Shown piece by piece: positions 54,512-62,184 of a DNA stretch of 64,000 nt. The stretch comes from Caldilineaceae bacterium (GTDB taxonomy: Bacteria > Chloroflexota > Anaerolineae > Caldilineales > Caldilineaceae). Position numbers and translations under genes: made by a program. The notes below the pieces were generated by a model. It had not been told where the DNA came from. It was given only the letters and a program-made list of their open reading frames with translations, and made no database searches. How positions within the stretch are numbered: position 1 is the first letter of the stretch; every line of letters starts with the position of its first letter. The stretch spans positions 1 through 64,000 of the forward strand of contig JAJEDJ010000018.1 in NCBI GenBank assembly GCA_022821545.1, given 5' to 3'.

Positions 54512-55357
54512 ATGGGCGCAGGTGAACAGTATCGAATGGCCGTAGTGATTCTAGAGCCGGACCTCTTCTTTTCGGTCAGGCTGGAGGACGTTGTGCGAGC
54601 CGCGGGCGGCGAGCCGGTCACAGTCGTCAACGCGGACCAGTTCGTTGGTGCAGTTGATCGGTTCTTTCCCGTGCTGGCTCTGCTCGATCTGAAGTCACCC
54701 GGAGACTGGGAATCGGCTGTCCGACAGTGCAAACTGAAGCCTCAAACACGCCTGACGCCGATCTATGCGTTCGGCAGCCATGTTGACGTGGAGACGCTGC
54801 GGCGGGCGCGCGCGGCGGGGGCGGATCATGCCTGGGCGCGCAGCCGCATGATGGAGCAGCTGGTGGAGGTTGTCGACCGGCACATTTCGCCTCCCGTTCG
54901 CAAGCCGGAGGGCTGTGATGATCCTCCCAGCCGGGCCGCGGTTGCCGGGCTGCTTGCCTTCAACCAGGGAAGGTATTTCGATCAGCACGAGTACCTGGAG
55001 CTGGCCTGGAATGAAGAGACGCGCCCTGTAAGGGACGTGTATCAGGGCATCTTGCAGGTCGGCGTCGCCTTTCTTCAGATGGAGCGGGGCAACCGGCGCG
55101 GCGCCCTGAAGATGTTTCGCCGCGGTTTGCCAAAATTGCGGGGCCTGGCTGATGTTTGCCAGGGGATCAGGGTAGGCGCATTTCGAACGAAGGCTGAGCG
55201 GATTCACTGGGAATTGTCTGCGTCAGGGCCGGAGGAGCCGGTTGACACAGGTGGCATTTCCTTTCCCGAGGTGGACTTTGACAATCCCTACGGCGCCGAG
55301 AGGCCGGAGGATCTTGGCATAACTTTGCCTGGGGAGGAAGAAGGGGACAGGGCCTGA
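54512..55357 (+). CDS. Pseudo-receiver fused to DUF309
   Basis: This 281-aa protein joins two domains. Residues about 5-120 follow the CheY-like receiver layout: VVILEPDLFFSVRLEDVVRAAGG, LALLDLKS with the Asp in the phosphoacceptor place, and IYAFGSHVD. The conserved Lys of the fifth strand is missing (HAWARS), so signalling by phosphorylation is doubtful. Residues about 145-215 form DUF309 (AFNQGRYFDQHEYLELAWNEE, YQGILQVGVAFLQMERGNRRGA), a helical domain of unknown role. The ATG at 54512 has AAGGAG 10-15 bp upstream; ATG 54503 is too near it. Confidence 0.82.
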   Translation: MGAGEQYRMAVVILEPDLFFSVRLEDVVRAAGGEPVTVVNADQFVGAVDRFFPVLALLDLKSPGDWESAVRQCKLKPQTRLTPIYAFGSHVDVETLRRARAAGADHAWARSRMMEQLVEVVDRHISPPVRKPEGCDDPPSRAAVAGLLAFNQGRYFDQHEYLELAWNEETRPVRDVYQGILQVGVAFLQMERGNRRGALKMFRRGLPKLRGLADVCQGIRVGAFRTKAERIHWELSASGPEEPVDTGGISFPEVDFDNPYGAERPEDLGITLPGEEEGDRA

Positions 55358-55674
55358 AGAGTGAGGAGGCCGCGCTGCGACAGGAACAGCGTTGTCGAGG
55401 GGAACTTGTGATTGCTGAGGAGGAGACCCAGCTCCTCCAACCTGCGAACGTCCCGGGATGGGACCTGGAGCGCTTCGCCGCTCAGGGGATGCAGGAGGTA
55501 TTCTTTCCTGCCGTCGAGGTAGCGGTGGGACTTGAGCGTGCCGCCGCTCAGCAGCGCTTGCAGGAGGCGCGCCTGCGATGGGGAAAGCGTCTTCTGATGA
55601 GCGTTAGGAAGGACACGACAGAACAGGGCCAGCAGGCTCTTCACAGCCCTGACGGCCGTTGTGCGGGGAGTCAT
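55288..55674 (-). CDS. Hypothetical protein downstream of a radical SAM gene (128 aa)
   Basis: I recognise no family. The middle part, SQARLLQALLSGGTLKSHRYLDGRKEYLLHPLSGEALQVPSRDVRRLEELGLL, looks like a small helix-turn-helix or YcaO-unrelated alpha/beta fold with an aromatic basic loop. Its ATG overlaps the stop of the 68-aa gene by 4 bp, so it is coupled to the radical SAM operon. Its 3' end overlaps the convergent DUF309 gene by 70 bp. Composition is natural and the coupling supports a real gene. Confidence 0.65.
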   Translation of the reverse strand: MTPRTTAVRAVKSLLALFCRVLPNAHQKTLSPSQARLLQALLSGGTLKSHRYLDGRKEYLLHPLSGEALQVPSRDVRRLEELGLLLSNHKFPSTTLFLSQRGLLTLQALSPSSSPGKVMPRSSGLSAP

Positions 55675-55877
55675 CCCAGTTCGTGGACGTGCTCTTGCAG
55701 CTTGCGCTGGCTGATCTTTACGTACTGGTCCGCTCTAATCTGGGCCATTTCCTCGTCCGAAAGGCGCAGGCGCAGGATGTCGAGGGCGTCTTCCGGGCTC
55801 TGGCCGTAGGCAAGCTTCTTCTTGCCGTTCTCCATGTCAAACAGGTACATATAGTGGGGATTGGAAAAGCTGCTCAT
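55671..55877 (-). CDS. Small protein of the radical SAM operon (68 aa)
   Basis: This 68-aa protein is not one I recognise. It starts MSSFSNPHYMYLFDMENGKKKLAYGQ, then has a helical, acidic-basic segment (SPEDALDILRLRLSDEEMAQIRADQYVKISQRKLQEH). It lies 3 bp after the radical SAM stop and overlaps the next gene by an ATGA. It has no Cys and no double-Gly or leader-like motif of a peptide precursor. It may be a small partner subunit of the radical SAM enzyme. Confidence 0.7.
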   Translation of the reverse strand: MSSFSNPHYMYLFDMENGKKKLAYGQSPEDALDILRLRLSDEEMAQIRADQYVKISQRKLQEHVHELG

Positions 55878-55880
55878 TGG

Positions 55881-57353
55881 TCAGGCCTTAACCAGCGCCT
55901 GCTGGTACATGCCGTCGTAGCCGCGTTGCTTCTGCTCTTCAGTCAGGCCGCGATTGACCTGCGCGTCGTACTTCCCGGCAAGCAGCTCCCGGTAGAATCC
56001 GTAGTTGACGCCTTTCACCTTCTCATCATCGGGGAAGCGGTGATAGTTGTCCTTGCTCATCAGGCTCTTGCCCTCGGCGATCAACTGAAAGCCGAGCGCG
56101 GAGCCGGGATAGGGCGCGTAGTATGAGATGGACGGGAATACCCGCTTCATTCTTTTGAGCATGCGCATGGTTTTGAAGGCATCCTCGTCGGTTTCGCCGG
56201 GAATCCCCAACATGATGTTCGACCAGAAGACGGGCGGTTCCTTGCCTTCCGCCACCATCTCGTCGCCGAGGCGGTTGACCAGATCGATGGCAAAGTTGTT
56301 GTCTTCCTCGGTGCATTCCTTGTTAAGCAGCTTCAGAATCCGGTCGCTGCCGGACTCAAAGCCGATTGAGATCAGGTTCCAGTTGGTCTCCCGCACCAGC
56401 GCGGTGAACAGCTCCGGCCACTGGCGGACCGTGTCGGCGCGGCCGGCCGCCCAGTAAGGCCAGACCTTGTTGGCGCGACGGGGGTACTCTTCGATCCACT
56501 CCTGCAGCCACTTGGGATTCTGGAAGAACATGGAATCGTGAATCACTACCGAACCGACACCGTATTTCTCGTCCAGCGCGTTGAGTTCGTCAATTATCAT
56601 TGAAACGGGGCGGCGTCCCATGTTGGGGATGTACGAAGCCTCGTTGCAGAACACGCACTGCCAAGGGCAGACCCTGCTCGTGATGATTGTAGCAACAGGC
56701 GGAGGTCCCCAGCCACACTCCGGCTCCATCGGCCAGTTGAAGTTTCGTTCGAGATTCAAAGCGCGCAAGGCCCGTCTGGGCCGCGCATTGGAAAGCGCTT
56801 CCTTCCAGTTGGCCGGTTTGGGCCACAACTCCCTGTCGATCTGCGGCCACTCGGCCATGGACCGGGAGCCCTGCCCCAGGAAGACCCTTGAGAAACTGTC
56901 AGGGTCCCGCACCAGGTCGAGGATAACCCCTTCGCCGGCTCCCTGGCAGATCCTGTCAAAGGCCTCAACCTCGGCCATCTCATCCGGCGCAACGGTCGCG
57001 TGCATACCGCCGGCCAGAACCAGGCCGTCCGGATTGATCTCCTTGAAGATTTGCGCGGCCTTCAGGGCCACGGGAAATGTGTAACTGCGCACATTCATCA
57101 GAGCCATCTTGTAGCCGCGCAGTTTCGGCGCGAGCTGCTCCCAAGAAGTGACGGCCCGCGTGGAGACGATGTCGGTCTTGAGACCGTTCTGATGCATTAT
57201 GGTGCGCAACAGCCCCAGACCGTGGTCCTGCCACTGTTCGTGGGGGCCCTGCGGGTAGACCAGATCACCGAGGTCGCCCAGGTCGATCCAGACGATATCG
57301 CTTTCGCGCTGCTTGCCGACCGGCCAGTTCAACTTCAACAGATGCTCCTCCAA
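55881..57353 (-). CDS. B12-binding-domain radical SAM protein
   Basis: This 490-aa protein has an N-terminal B12-binding-like domain (about 40-150; HGLGLLRTIMHQNG, LMNVRSYTFPVALKAAQIFKEINPDGLVLAGGMHATVAP) without the DxHxxG cobalamin His. The radical SAM core has the cluster motif SRVCPWQCVFC (CxxxCxxC) and downstream IGFESGSDRILKLLNK. The C-terminal 130 residues contain SYYAPYPGSALGFQLI. It belongs to the family of enzymes that methylate or cyclise unreactive carbons; the substrate is unknown. Two small genes follow in coupled order, and a rhodanese gene lies 12 bp upstream. Confidence 0.88.
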   Translation of the reverse strand: MEEHLLKLNWPVGKQRESDIVWIDLGDLGDLVYPQGPHEQWQDHGLGLLRTIMHQNGLKTDIVSTRAVTSWEQLAPKLRGYKMALMNVRSYTFPVALKAAQIFKEINPDGLVLAGGMHATVAPDEMAEVEAFDRICQGAGEGVILDLVRDPDSFSRVFLGQGSRSMAEWPQIDRELWPKPANWKEALSNARPRRALRALNLERNFNWPMEPECGWGPPPVATIITSRVCPWQCVFCNEASYIPNMGRRPVSMIIDELNALDEKYGVGSVVIHDSMFFQNPKWLQEWIEEYPRRANKVWPYWAAGRADTVRQWPELFTALVRETNWNLISIGFESGSDRILKLLNKECTEEDNNFAIDLVNRLGDEMVAEGKEPPVFWSNIMLGIPGETDEDAFKTMRMLKRMKRVFPSISYYAPYPGSALGFQLIAEGKSLMSKDNYHRFPDDEKVKGVNYGFYRELLAGKYDAQVNRGLTEEQKQRGYDGMYQQALVKA

Positions 57354-57365
57354 CTTCCAAGCAAA

Positions 57366-57737
57366 TCACATGCTGGCATACTGGCCGACCGAGTCATCGA
57401 TCTCTTCGGCCCAGGCATCGATGCCTCCGTCCATACTGACGGCATTTGACCAGCCCTGCTGGCGAAGGAAGACCGTCACCTGGGCGCTGCGCAGACCCTT
57501 ATGGCAGAACAGGACAACGTCCGCTTCCTTATTCCGGCGCAGTTCGTCAGGAATCGCGTCGAGCCGGCGCTCGCGCAGCTCACTCAACGGCATGCTGATG
57601 AACTCTCCTTCAGGGAGACTGGCCAGTTCAAGTTCCTTGGGTTCACGCACATCGACCAAGAGGAATTCAGTACCTTCGCGTTGTTTGGCAGTGACGTCAT
57701 GCACACTGACTTCCGGAGCGCCATAAGGATTGGGCAT
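57366..57737 (-). CDS. Rhodanese-like sulfurtransferase
   Basis: This 123-aa single rhodanese domain has the active Cys C78 in the loop FCHKGLRS (C-x4-R), preceded by FLLVDVREPKELELASLPEGEFISMPLSEL. It carries persulfide sulfur between donors and acceptors. It lies 12 bp upstream of the radical SAM gene, in the same direction, and may supply sulfur or stand in an Fe-S context with the genes to the right. Confidence 0.92.
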   Translation of the reverse strand: MPNPYGAPEVSVHDVTAKQREGTEFLLVDVREPKELELASLPEGEFISMPLSELRERRLDAIPDELRRNKEADVVLFCHKGLRSAQVTVFLRQQGWSNAVSMDGGIDAWAEEIDDSVGQYASM

Positions 57738-57824
57738 CGTCTTTGCTCACGTTCTCTTGTATCGGGTGGTTGGAAGTTTGCAAAGGAAAGAATTCGTGAA
57801 GGCGGGGAAACACCTGTATCAGGC

Positions 57825-58217
57825 TCAGAAGTCGTCGGGGTTGATCGGTTGCCGCCCACCATAGCCGGCATTGACGTCGTGCCAGTATGCGAGATCCTCT
57901 TCACCGTGTTTCCAACAGAGATAGACTTCGCGCCCGTTTCGAATCGACAAGAAATCGATCAGGCCCATGTCTATGTCCTTGACCAGGATTCCCATATTGA
58001 GAATCCCTTTAACGCCTTTCTCCAACTTGCCGAATTGGGCGTAAACTGATCCGGCAGCAGCGTTGCCCCCATTTTGGGCCGATTTTTGCAGCACCGGCCA
58101 AATTTCGGGACGCAGTCGGATGATCTCACTGCGCGCCTCTTGCACCTGTGCCATCAGAGCTTTGACGACAGGGAGCGCGGCTTTCGCCTCATCCAAAGTG
58201 TAGTAGCGGGCCTGCAT
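57825..58217 (-). CDS. DUF2203 family protein
   Basis: This 130-aa protein shows the DUF2203 pattern YYTLDEAKAALPVVKALMAQVQEARSEI at the start, then GILNMGILVKDIDMGLIDFLSIRNGREVYLCWKHGEEDLAYWHDVNAGYGGR. The C-terminal motif GREVYLCWKxGE is the family hallmark. The function is unknown; genes of this family are often near Fe-S assembly genes. The 58218-58391 interval upstream holds the repeats described next. Confidence 0.88.
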   Translation of the reverse strand: MQARYYTLDEAKAALPVVKALMAQVQEARSEIIRLRPEIWPVLQKSAQNGGNAAAGSVYAQFGKLEKGVKGILNMGILVKDIDMGLIDFLSIRNGREVYLCWKHGEEDLAYWHDVNAGYGGRQPINPDDF

Positions 58218-58232
58218 GACGCTCCAACCCGG

Positions 58233-58265
58233 TCAGGACAAAAACAGGAGAAAATCAGGACAAAA
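58233..58265 (+). repeat. Triplicated 11-bp repeat and inverted repeat upstream of the DUF2203 gene
   Basis: TCAGGACAAAA, ACAGGAGAAAA and TCAGGACAAAA follow in tandem at 58233, 58244 and 58255. Just beyond, ACAGGTTG (58276-58283) and CAACCTGT (about 58304-58311) form an inverted repeat. The whole stretch loosely resembles the hairpin repeat family at 6.5 and 49.8 kb. Confidence 0.75.
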
Positions 58266-58391
58266 TAGAGTGTGACAGGTTGCCCGGGCATCTCTGCAAC
58301 GGACAACCTGTGAACTGCTGGATATTACTTTGCCTCTGCCGACTCAAATCTGGCGACCTGCGACTAACGGACTGCGGCTAACGGCCAGCGA

Positions 58392-58808
58392 CTAATTGCC
58401 GCAGCCACTGCCGCAGCCTGCGCCGGCGGCCGCGCCAGCAGGGGCGCCGTTGGTGCGGAAGCTGCTGCCGCAGCCGCACGAACTGGTGGCGTTGGGATTC
58501 TCAATATGGAACCCGCCGCCCATCAGATTATCGATATAGTCGATGCTGGAGCCGCCGACATAGAAGAAGCTGGTCGGATCGACTACGACTCGCAGTCCAT
58601 ACTGATCGAAGACCTGGTCTGCCTCCTGGATGTCGTCGTCAAAGGTCATGCCGTACTGCATTCCTCCACAGCCGCCGCCTTTGACAAATACTCGCAGAGC
58701 GTGAGACTCGCGCAGGCCCTTCTGATCCAGGATGCCGCCCAATTTCTCGGCAGCCATTTCCGTAAGTGTAACTTCCTTCATCTGCGTGTCGGTCAAAGTA
58801 ATGTCCAT
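58392..58808 (-). CDS. A-type iron-sulfur carrier (IscA/ErpA family) with a Cys-Gly tail
   Basis: This 138-aa protein has the A-type carrier core: VTLTEMAAEKLGGILDQKG, the first Cys in KGGGCGGMQYGM, and the C-x-C pair in ATSSCGCGSSF. After this usual end it has an extra 20-residue tail rich in Ala and Gly, with two more Cys (GCGSGCGN). The tail is unusual for the family and could bind metal. AAGGAGACC lies 9 bp before the ATG. The genes around (DUF2203, rhodanese, moaA, SufR-like) suit an Fe-S setting. Confidence 0.92.
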   Translation of the reverse strand: MDITLTDTQMKEVTLTEMAAEKLGGILDQKGLRESHALRVFVKGGGCGGMQYGMTFDDDIQEADQVFDQYGLRVVVDPTSFFYVGGSSIDYIDNLMGGGFHIENPNATSSCGCGSSFRTNGAPAGAAAGAGCGSGCGN

Positions 58809-58963
58809 CAGGGTCTCCTTGCGTGTGATGATGAAAGTGACTTGATTTCGTGTTCTGAATTCAACCTATCTCGCTGTCACACCTGTATTCGGTCTCGCTG
58901 TGAATTATAACGCATTCCCGCTTCAAATTCGAAAAGGGCAGTCACAGCCCTGCCTCCTGCGAT

Positions 58964-59950
58964 TCAGCCTCCGATCTGGTTCATGGCCCGGTCTTCGGCA
59001 AATGCACCCGCAGCCAGCCCATGGCCCCACGGCTTATGGAAGGCTCCCTCCCTCATCAGAGCCCGAATCTCATCGAAATCAGCGCCGCCGCGCAACGGGG
59101 CAAGCAGGTCGACTTCGTCATCACGCAGAAGACAAAGGCGCAGTTTCCCGTCTGCGGTCAACCGCACGCGGCCGCAGCCCTGGCAAAATGGTTCGGTAAC
59201 ACTGCTGATGAAGCCCAGCGTACCCCTGGCTCCGGGAATGCGAAACGGACGGCTGGGGTCGACGAAGTCGTAGCTCGCCTCCTCCAAAGCGCCGAAAACC
59301 GATTCGACTTTCTCACGAATCTCGCGGAAGGAGACGACGTGGCTCAACTGAAATTCGCTGACCTCGCCAAACGGCATCATTTCAATGAAGCGGACTTCCC
59401 AGTCCTCTTCCATAGTCAGGCCGGCCAGATCAGTGACGTCCTCCTCGTTAAAGCCGCGGGTGACAACACAGTTCAACTTGACAGGACGCAATCCGGCCCG
59501 TTCGGCGGCCCTGATGCCGCGCCATACGTCTTCGACGTCGCCCCAGCGCGTGATACGGCGAAAGCGCTCGGGACTGATCGTATCGATGCTGATGTTTACC
59601 CTGTCCAGCCCTGCATCGGCCAGAGGCTGCGCCAACTCGTCCAGGAGGAGCGCGTTGGTCGTCATCGCGACATCCTTAATGCCTGGAATCGAGGCAATCT
59701 GACGCACAAGGTCCACCACGCCCGGCCGAATCGTAGGCTCGCCACCGGTGAGGCGTATTTTGTCTACGCCCAGGCTGGCAGCCACGTTGACCAGGAAAAT
59801 GATCTCCTCGTCCGACATCAGCTCGTGACGCGGGCGGAACTGCATCTGTTCGGGCATGCAATAGACGCAACGCAAATTGCATGCGTCGGTCAAGCTGATG
59901 CGCAGGTAGCGGACGCGGCGGCCATAGCTGTCGTGGGTCGGTTCCGTCAT
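58964..59950 (-). CDS. moaA: GTP 3',8-cyclase MoaA
   Basis: This 328-aa radical SAM enzyme makes the first intermediate of molybdopterin from GTP. C24, C28 and C31 (ACNLRCVYC) bind the first [4Fe-4S] cluster at the same positions as in Escherichia coli MoaA. The second cluster motif is FCQGCGRVRLTADGKLRLC. The chain ends in the conserved GG pair needed for activity. The start at 59950 follows GGAGG and matches family length; the ORF from 60094 adds 48 unlikely residues. No other moa gene is in the window. Confidence 0.95.
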   Translation of the reverse strand: MTEPTHDSYGRRVRYLRISLTDACNLRCVYCMPEQMQFRPRHELMSDEEIIFLVNVAASLGVDKIRLTGGEPTIRPGVVDLVRQIASIPGIKDVAMTTNALLLDELAQPLADAGLDRVNISIDTISPERFRRITRWGDVEDVWRGIRAAERAGLRPVKLNCVVTRGFNEEDVTDLAGLTMEEDWEVRFIEMMPFGEVSEFQLSHVVSFREIREKVESVFGALEEASYDFVDPSRPFRIPGARGTLGFISSVTEPFCQGCGRVRLTADGKLRLCLLRDDEVDLLAPLRGGADFDEIRALMREGAFHKPWGHGLAAGAFAEDRAMNQIGG

Positions 59951-60128
59951 CGCCTCCAGAGCCTCGGCTCCGGGCGGGGGAAACAGGGTCACGCTGCCAT
60001 ATCTGGTTCGATGCTTCTGCCCGTTCTGCCCAGCGGCCGCCACTTCGGTCAGCGGCAACTCCTGCAGGTCCGGATTGCGCATTGTTGTCGGCATATGCTC
60101 AGAATCTCTTACTGGCGCCTGGTATCCA

Positions 60129-60788
60129 TCAGAATATCAGGTCGATCCTTCCAAGCCCGGTCGAACGCTCCTCCACAGCAGCATGAACGCGAAAGCTGCA
60201 GCAGCGCCCGCCGTCGGCGATGGCTTGCACCTGGTCACAGCTCTGACCGCTAAGCGTTTCCACCAGCGCCAGATCCATGCAGCACAACTCTCTGTGTTCA
60301 GCGGCGACGCCGGTGTACGGGCAGTTATGGGTATGCAGGGTGCCCTCAGACGCGTCCCAGTGGGCCAGATAGCCTCTGTCGTTGAGAAAGGAAACAACCC
60401 TTTGCATGCGGTCATCCAAAGGTTCATCGTCGGGGCTGTCCTGGGTGAGCGGCTGCGCCATCTCTTGAGCCAGCTTGCGAAAACAGCCGTCGATTTTGTC
60501 GGCAGGCAGGATCTGCTTCATCTGACTGACGACGCCGGCCGTCAGCAAGGCGAAATTGTCAGGGAAGAAGGCGTCTGCATCGGCGGTCAGTGAATAGAGC
60601 TGCTGGGGACGGCCGACGGAGCGGCGACCTTCCGCTTTGGAGACGGCAATGAGGTTGTCGGCCAGCAGAATGTCAAGGTGGTATCTAACCGAAATCGGCG
60701 CCATTTCAAGGCGTTCAGCCAGCGCGCCAACGGAAGCCTGTCCATCCTGCTTCAGGATCTCCAAAATGCGGCTGCGTACTGTCTGCAC
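60129..60788 (-). CDS. SufR-like iron-sulfur transcription regulator
   Basis: This 219-aa regulator has an N-terminal winged helix (about 3-70: RILEILKQDGQASVGALAERLEMAPISVRYHLDIL, then GRPQQLYSLT). Its C-terminal half has cysteines C156, C169/C170, C184 and C196/C197, in HNCPYT, ELCCMD, GQSCDQ and GRCCSF. This is the SufR/DeoR-like layout in which Cys residues hold an Fe-S cluster that controls DNA binding. It stands next to moaA and near an A-type carrier, likely targets. A consensus promoter and a palindrome lie upstream, suggesting self-control. Confidence 0.88.
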   Translation of the reverse strand: MQTVRSRILEILKQDGQASVGALAERLEMAPISVRYHLDILLADNLIAVSKAEGRRSVGRPQQLYSLTADADAFFPDNFALLTAGVVSQMKQILPADKIDGCFRKLAQEMAQPLTQDSPDDEPLDDRMQRVVSFLNDRGYLAHWDASEGTLHTHNCPYTGVAAEHRELCCMDLALVETLSGQSCDQVQAIADGGRCCSFRVHAAVEERSTGLGRIDLIF

Positions 60789-60826
60789 GGTTCTGCTCCA
60801 AGTCGAAAGTCGTCAGGACTGCTTCA

Positions 60827-60880
60827 ATCTTACCAGAATTTGCGTCCCATGTCAAACATATTTATGAATAAATTCATAAA
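60827..60880 (-). promoter_or_regulatory. Promoter and palindromic operator of the SufR-like gene
   Basis: On the minus strand TTGACA (60855-60850) and TAAGAT (60832-60827) are 17 bp apart. Just upstream, TTTATGAA (60861-60868) and TTCATAAA (60873-60880) form a perfect inverted repeat around TAAA. Its place at about -42 to -61 suits a regulator site. Confidence 0.7.
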
Positions 60881-60953
60881 AAACCATTACAGGGTCGAAG
60901 CGCCACCTTGTTGTTGGCTTCGTTTCACCTGGGTCGGACTTGTCTAAACCGGC

Positions 60954-60982
60954 TTGACTAGGAAAATTCGTTACGTTAGAAT
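60954..60982 (+). promoter_or_regulatory. Near-consensus promoter of the exported Ig-like protein gene
   Basis: TTGACT (60954) and TAGAAT (60977) are exactly 17 bp apart. Transcription would start near 60989, leaving a leader of about 80 bases. The opposed promoter of the SufR-like gene lies 100 bp away. Confidence 0.65.
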
Positions 60983-61069
60983 GCCCCCTGTCCTCCCCGC
61001 TAACCGGCAGCATAGACTGCCAATTGAACACTATTCGTCAGCCCTCACACATTCAAGAAAGATCTTCCC

Positions 61070-61912
61070 ATGTCCCGTTTCTTCCATGCCACTGTTTGCA
61101 ATCAACTGCAAGAGGTTTGCAATCGACTGCAAGAGCTGATCCCTCTCAAGGTCGGCCTGCGCCGCAGCACCGTTTCCAAGGTTGTTAAGAGCAGAGTCGT
61201 CAAAAGTGTTGTACCGGCGCTCCTGCTGGTTCTGACAGTACTGGCTTATGCAGCAACGCCCACGTTCGCCGAGTCTCCGGTACCGTCCACTCTTTTTGAC
61301 GATTATGTCAGCGTTCCCATGAATGGCAGTGTGTCAATTGAGGTTCTGGGCAACGACGACATCAGAAATATGGTCAGTTTTGCGTTCACAAGCCCGGAGA
61401 ACGGAAGCTTCAGCTCCTTCAGCAGCAATGCTTTCAGACAGACGCTCACTTTCCATTACAGGCCAAACGCGAACTATGCAGGCCAGGACAGTTTTGTCTA
61501 CACAATAACTGACAGGAACGGGTACGTGGAGTCCGCGAGGGTATACATAACGGTATTTGCGCCGTATGACTGCTCTACCTGTCTGGTCAGACACGATGCG
61601 ACTCCGATAAACATAACTATTGGGGGCGACGGCAGCTTCAACGTCCATTTCATTGGAGATGGCGGCGTGGCTACGGGGCCCGTTCTGCCGTCGGTGCAGA
61701 AGCTGGCCGAAAAGTACTCATCCGAAGCGGGCAACATTGAACTGTATAGCGGAGAGAACACTATTTCCGGCGCCCCCGTCATCGTGAGATACCTGTCGGC
61801 AGAGCAGGTCGTCCACGTGCATACATACTATCCGGACCGCCATGACGGCTCTATGAAGCCATACATCTTTGTCGTCGATCAAAACAACGAAGTATCGCAC
61901 TGGGAGTGGTAG
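61070..61912 (+). CDS. Exported Ig/cadherin-like protein
   Basis: This 280-aa protein has an unusually long basic region (1-45) before a hydrophobic helix (about 46-62: VVPALLLVLTVLAYAA) and a signal-peptidase-like site near TFAES. The long region contains a 21-bp direct repeat that codes CNQLQEV and CNRLQEL. The mature part has one bacterial cadherin-like/Ig domain: VSVPMNGSVSIEVLGNDDI, LTFHYRPNANYAGQDSFVYTITDRNG. A C-terminal domain of about 110 residues with CSTC and HVHTYYPDRHDG follows; I do not recognise it. No in-frame start exists closer to the helix, so ATG 61070 is used. Confidence 0.75.
   Translation: MSRFFHATVCNQLQEVCNRLQELIPLKVGLRRSTVSKVVKSRVVKSVVPALLLVLTVLAYAATPTFAESPVPSTLFDDYVSVPMNGSVSIEVLGNDDIRNMVSFAFTSPENGSFSSFSSNAFRQTLTFHYRPNANYAGQDSFVYTITDRNGYVESARVYITVFAPYDCSTCLVRHDATPINITIGGDGSFNVHFIGDGGVATGPVLPSVQKLAEKYSSEAGNIELYSGENTISGAPVIVRYLSAEQVVHVHTYYPDRHDGSMKPYIFVVDQNNEVSHWEW
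61094..61135 (+). repeat. 21-bp direct repeat inside a coding region
   Basis: GTTTGCAATC-(A/G)-ACTGCAAGAG occurs twice in tandem (61094 and 61115) with one base changed, keeping the reading frame. It extends the N-terminal region of the exported Ig-like protein. Confidence 0.9.
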
Positions 61913-62184
61913 CCGCCGTATGCGCGCCGGCAACGATCCGAGAGCGGCCGGGCATGGCGGCCGGCTGCACGCCCCTACATCCGAGGGGCAACGGATCGCC
62001 AATAGCGCGACGATAGCAGACCAGCCACCAGCAGGGGAAGGAGGTGGGCAGCTGACAGAGAGAAGGACGGCGAGAGCAACCGGCGCGGAGCCCACTTGAC
62101 GGCAGGAATGCAAGATGGCCGAACGCTACGACAGGCCGTGAACCGCAGAGTGACACGGCACATCCCAATCTCAAAGGGGGAAAC

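Noticed and set aside
59021..60253. Rightward ORF of 410 codons
   Set aside because: It is antisense to moaA and part of the SufR-like gene, both of which have conserved Cys motifs on the minus strand.
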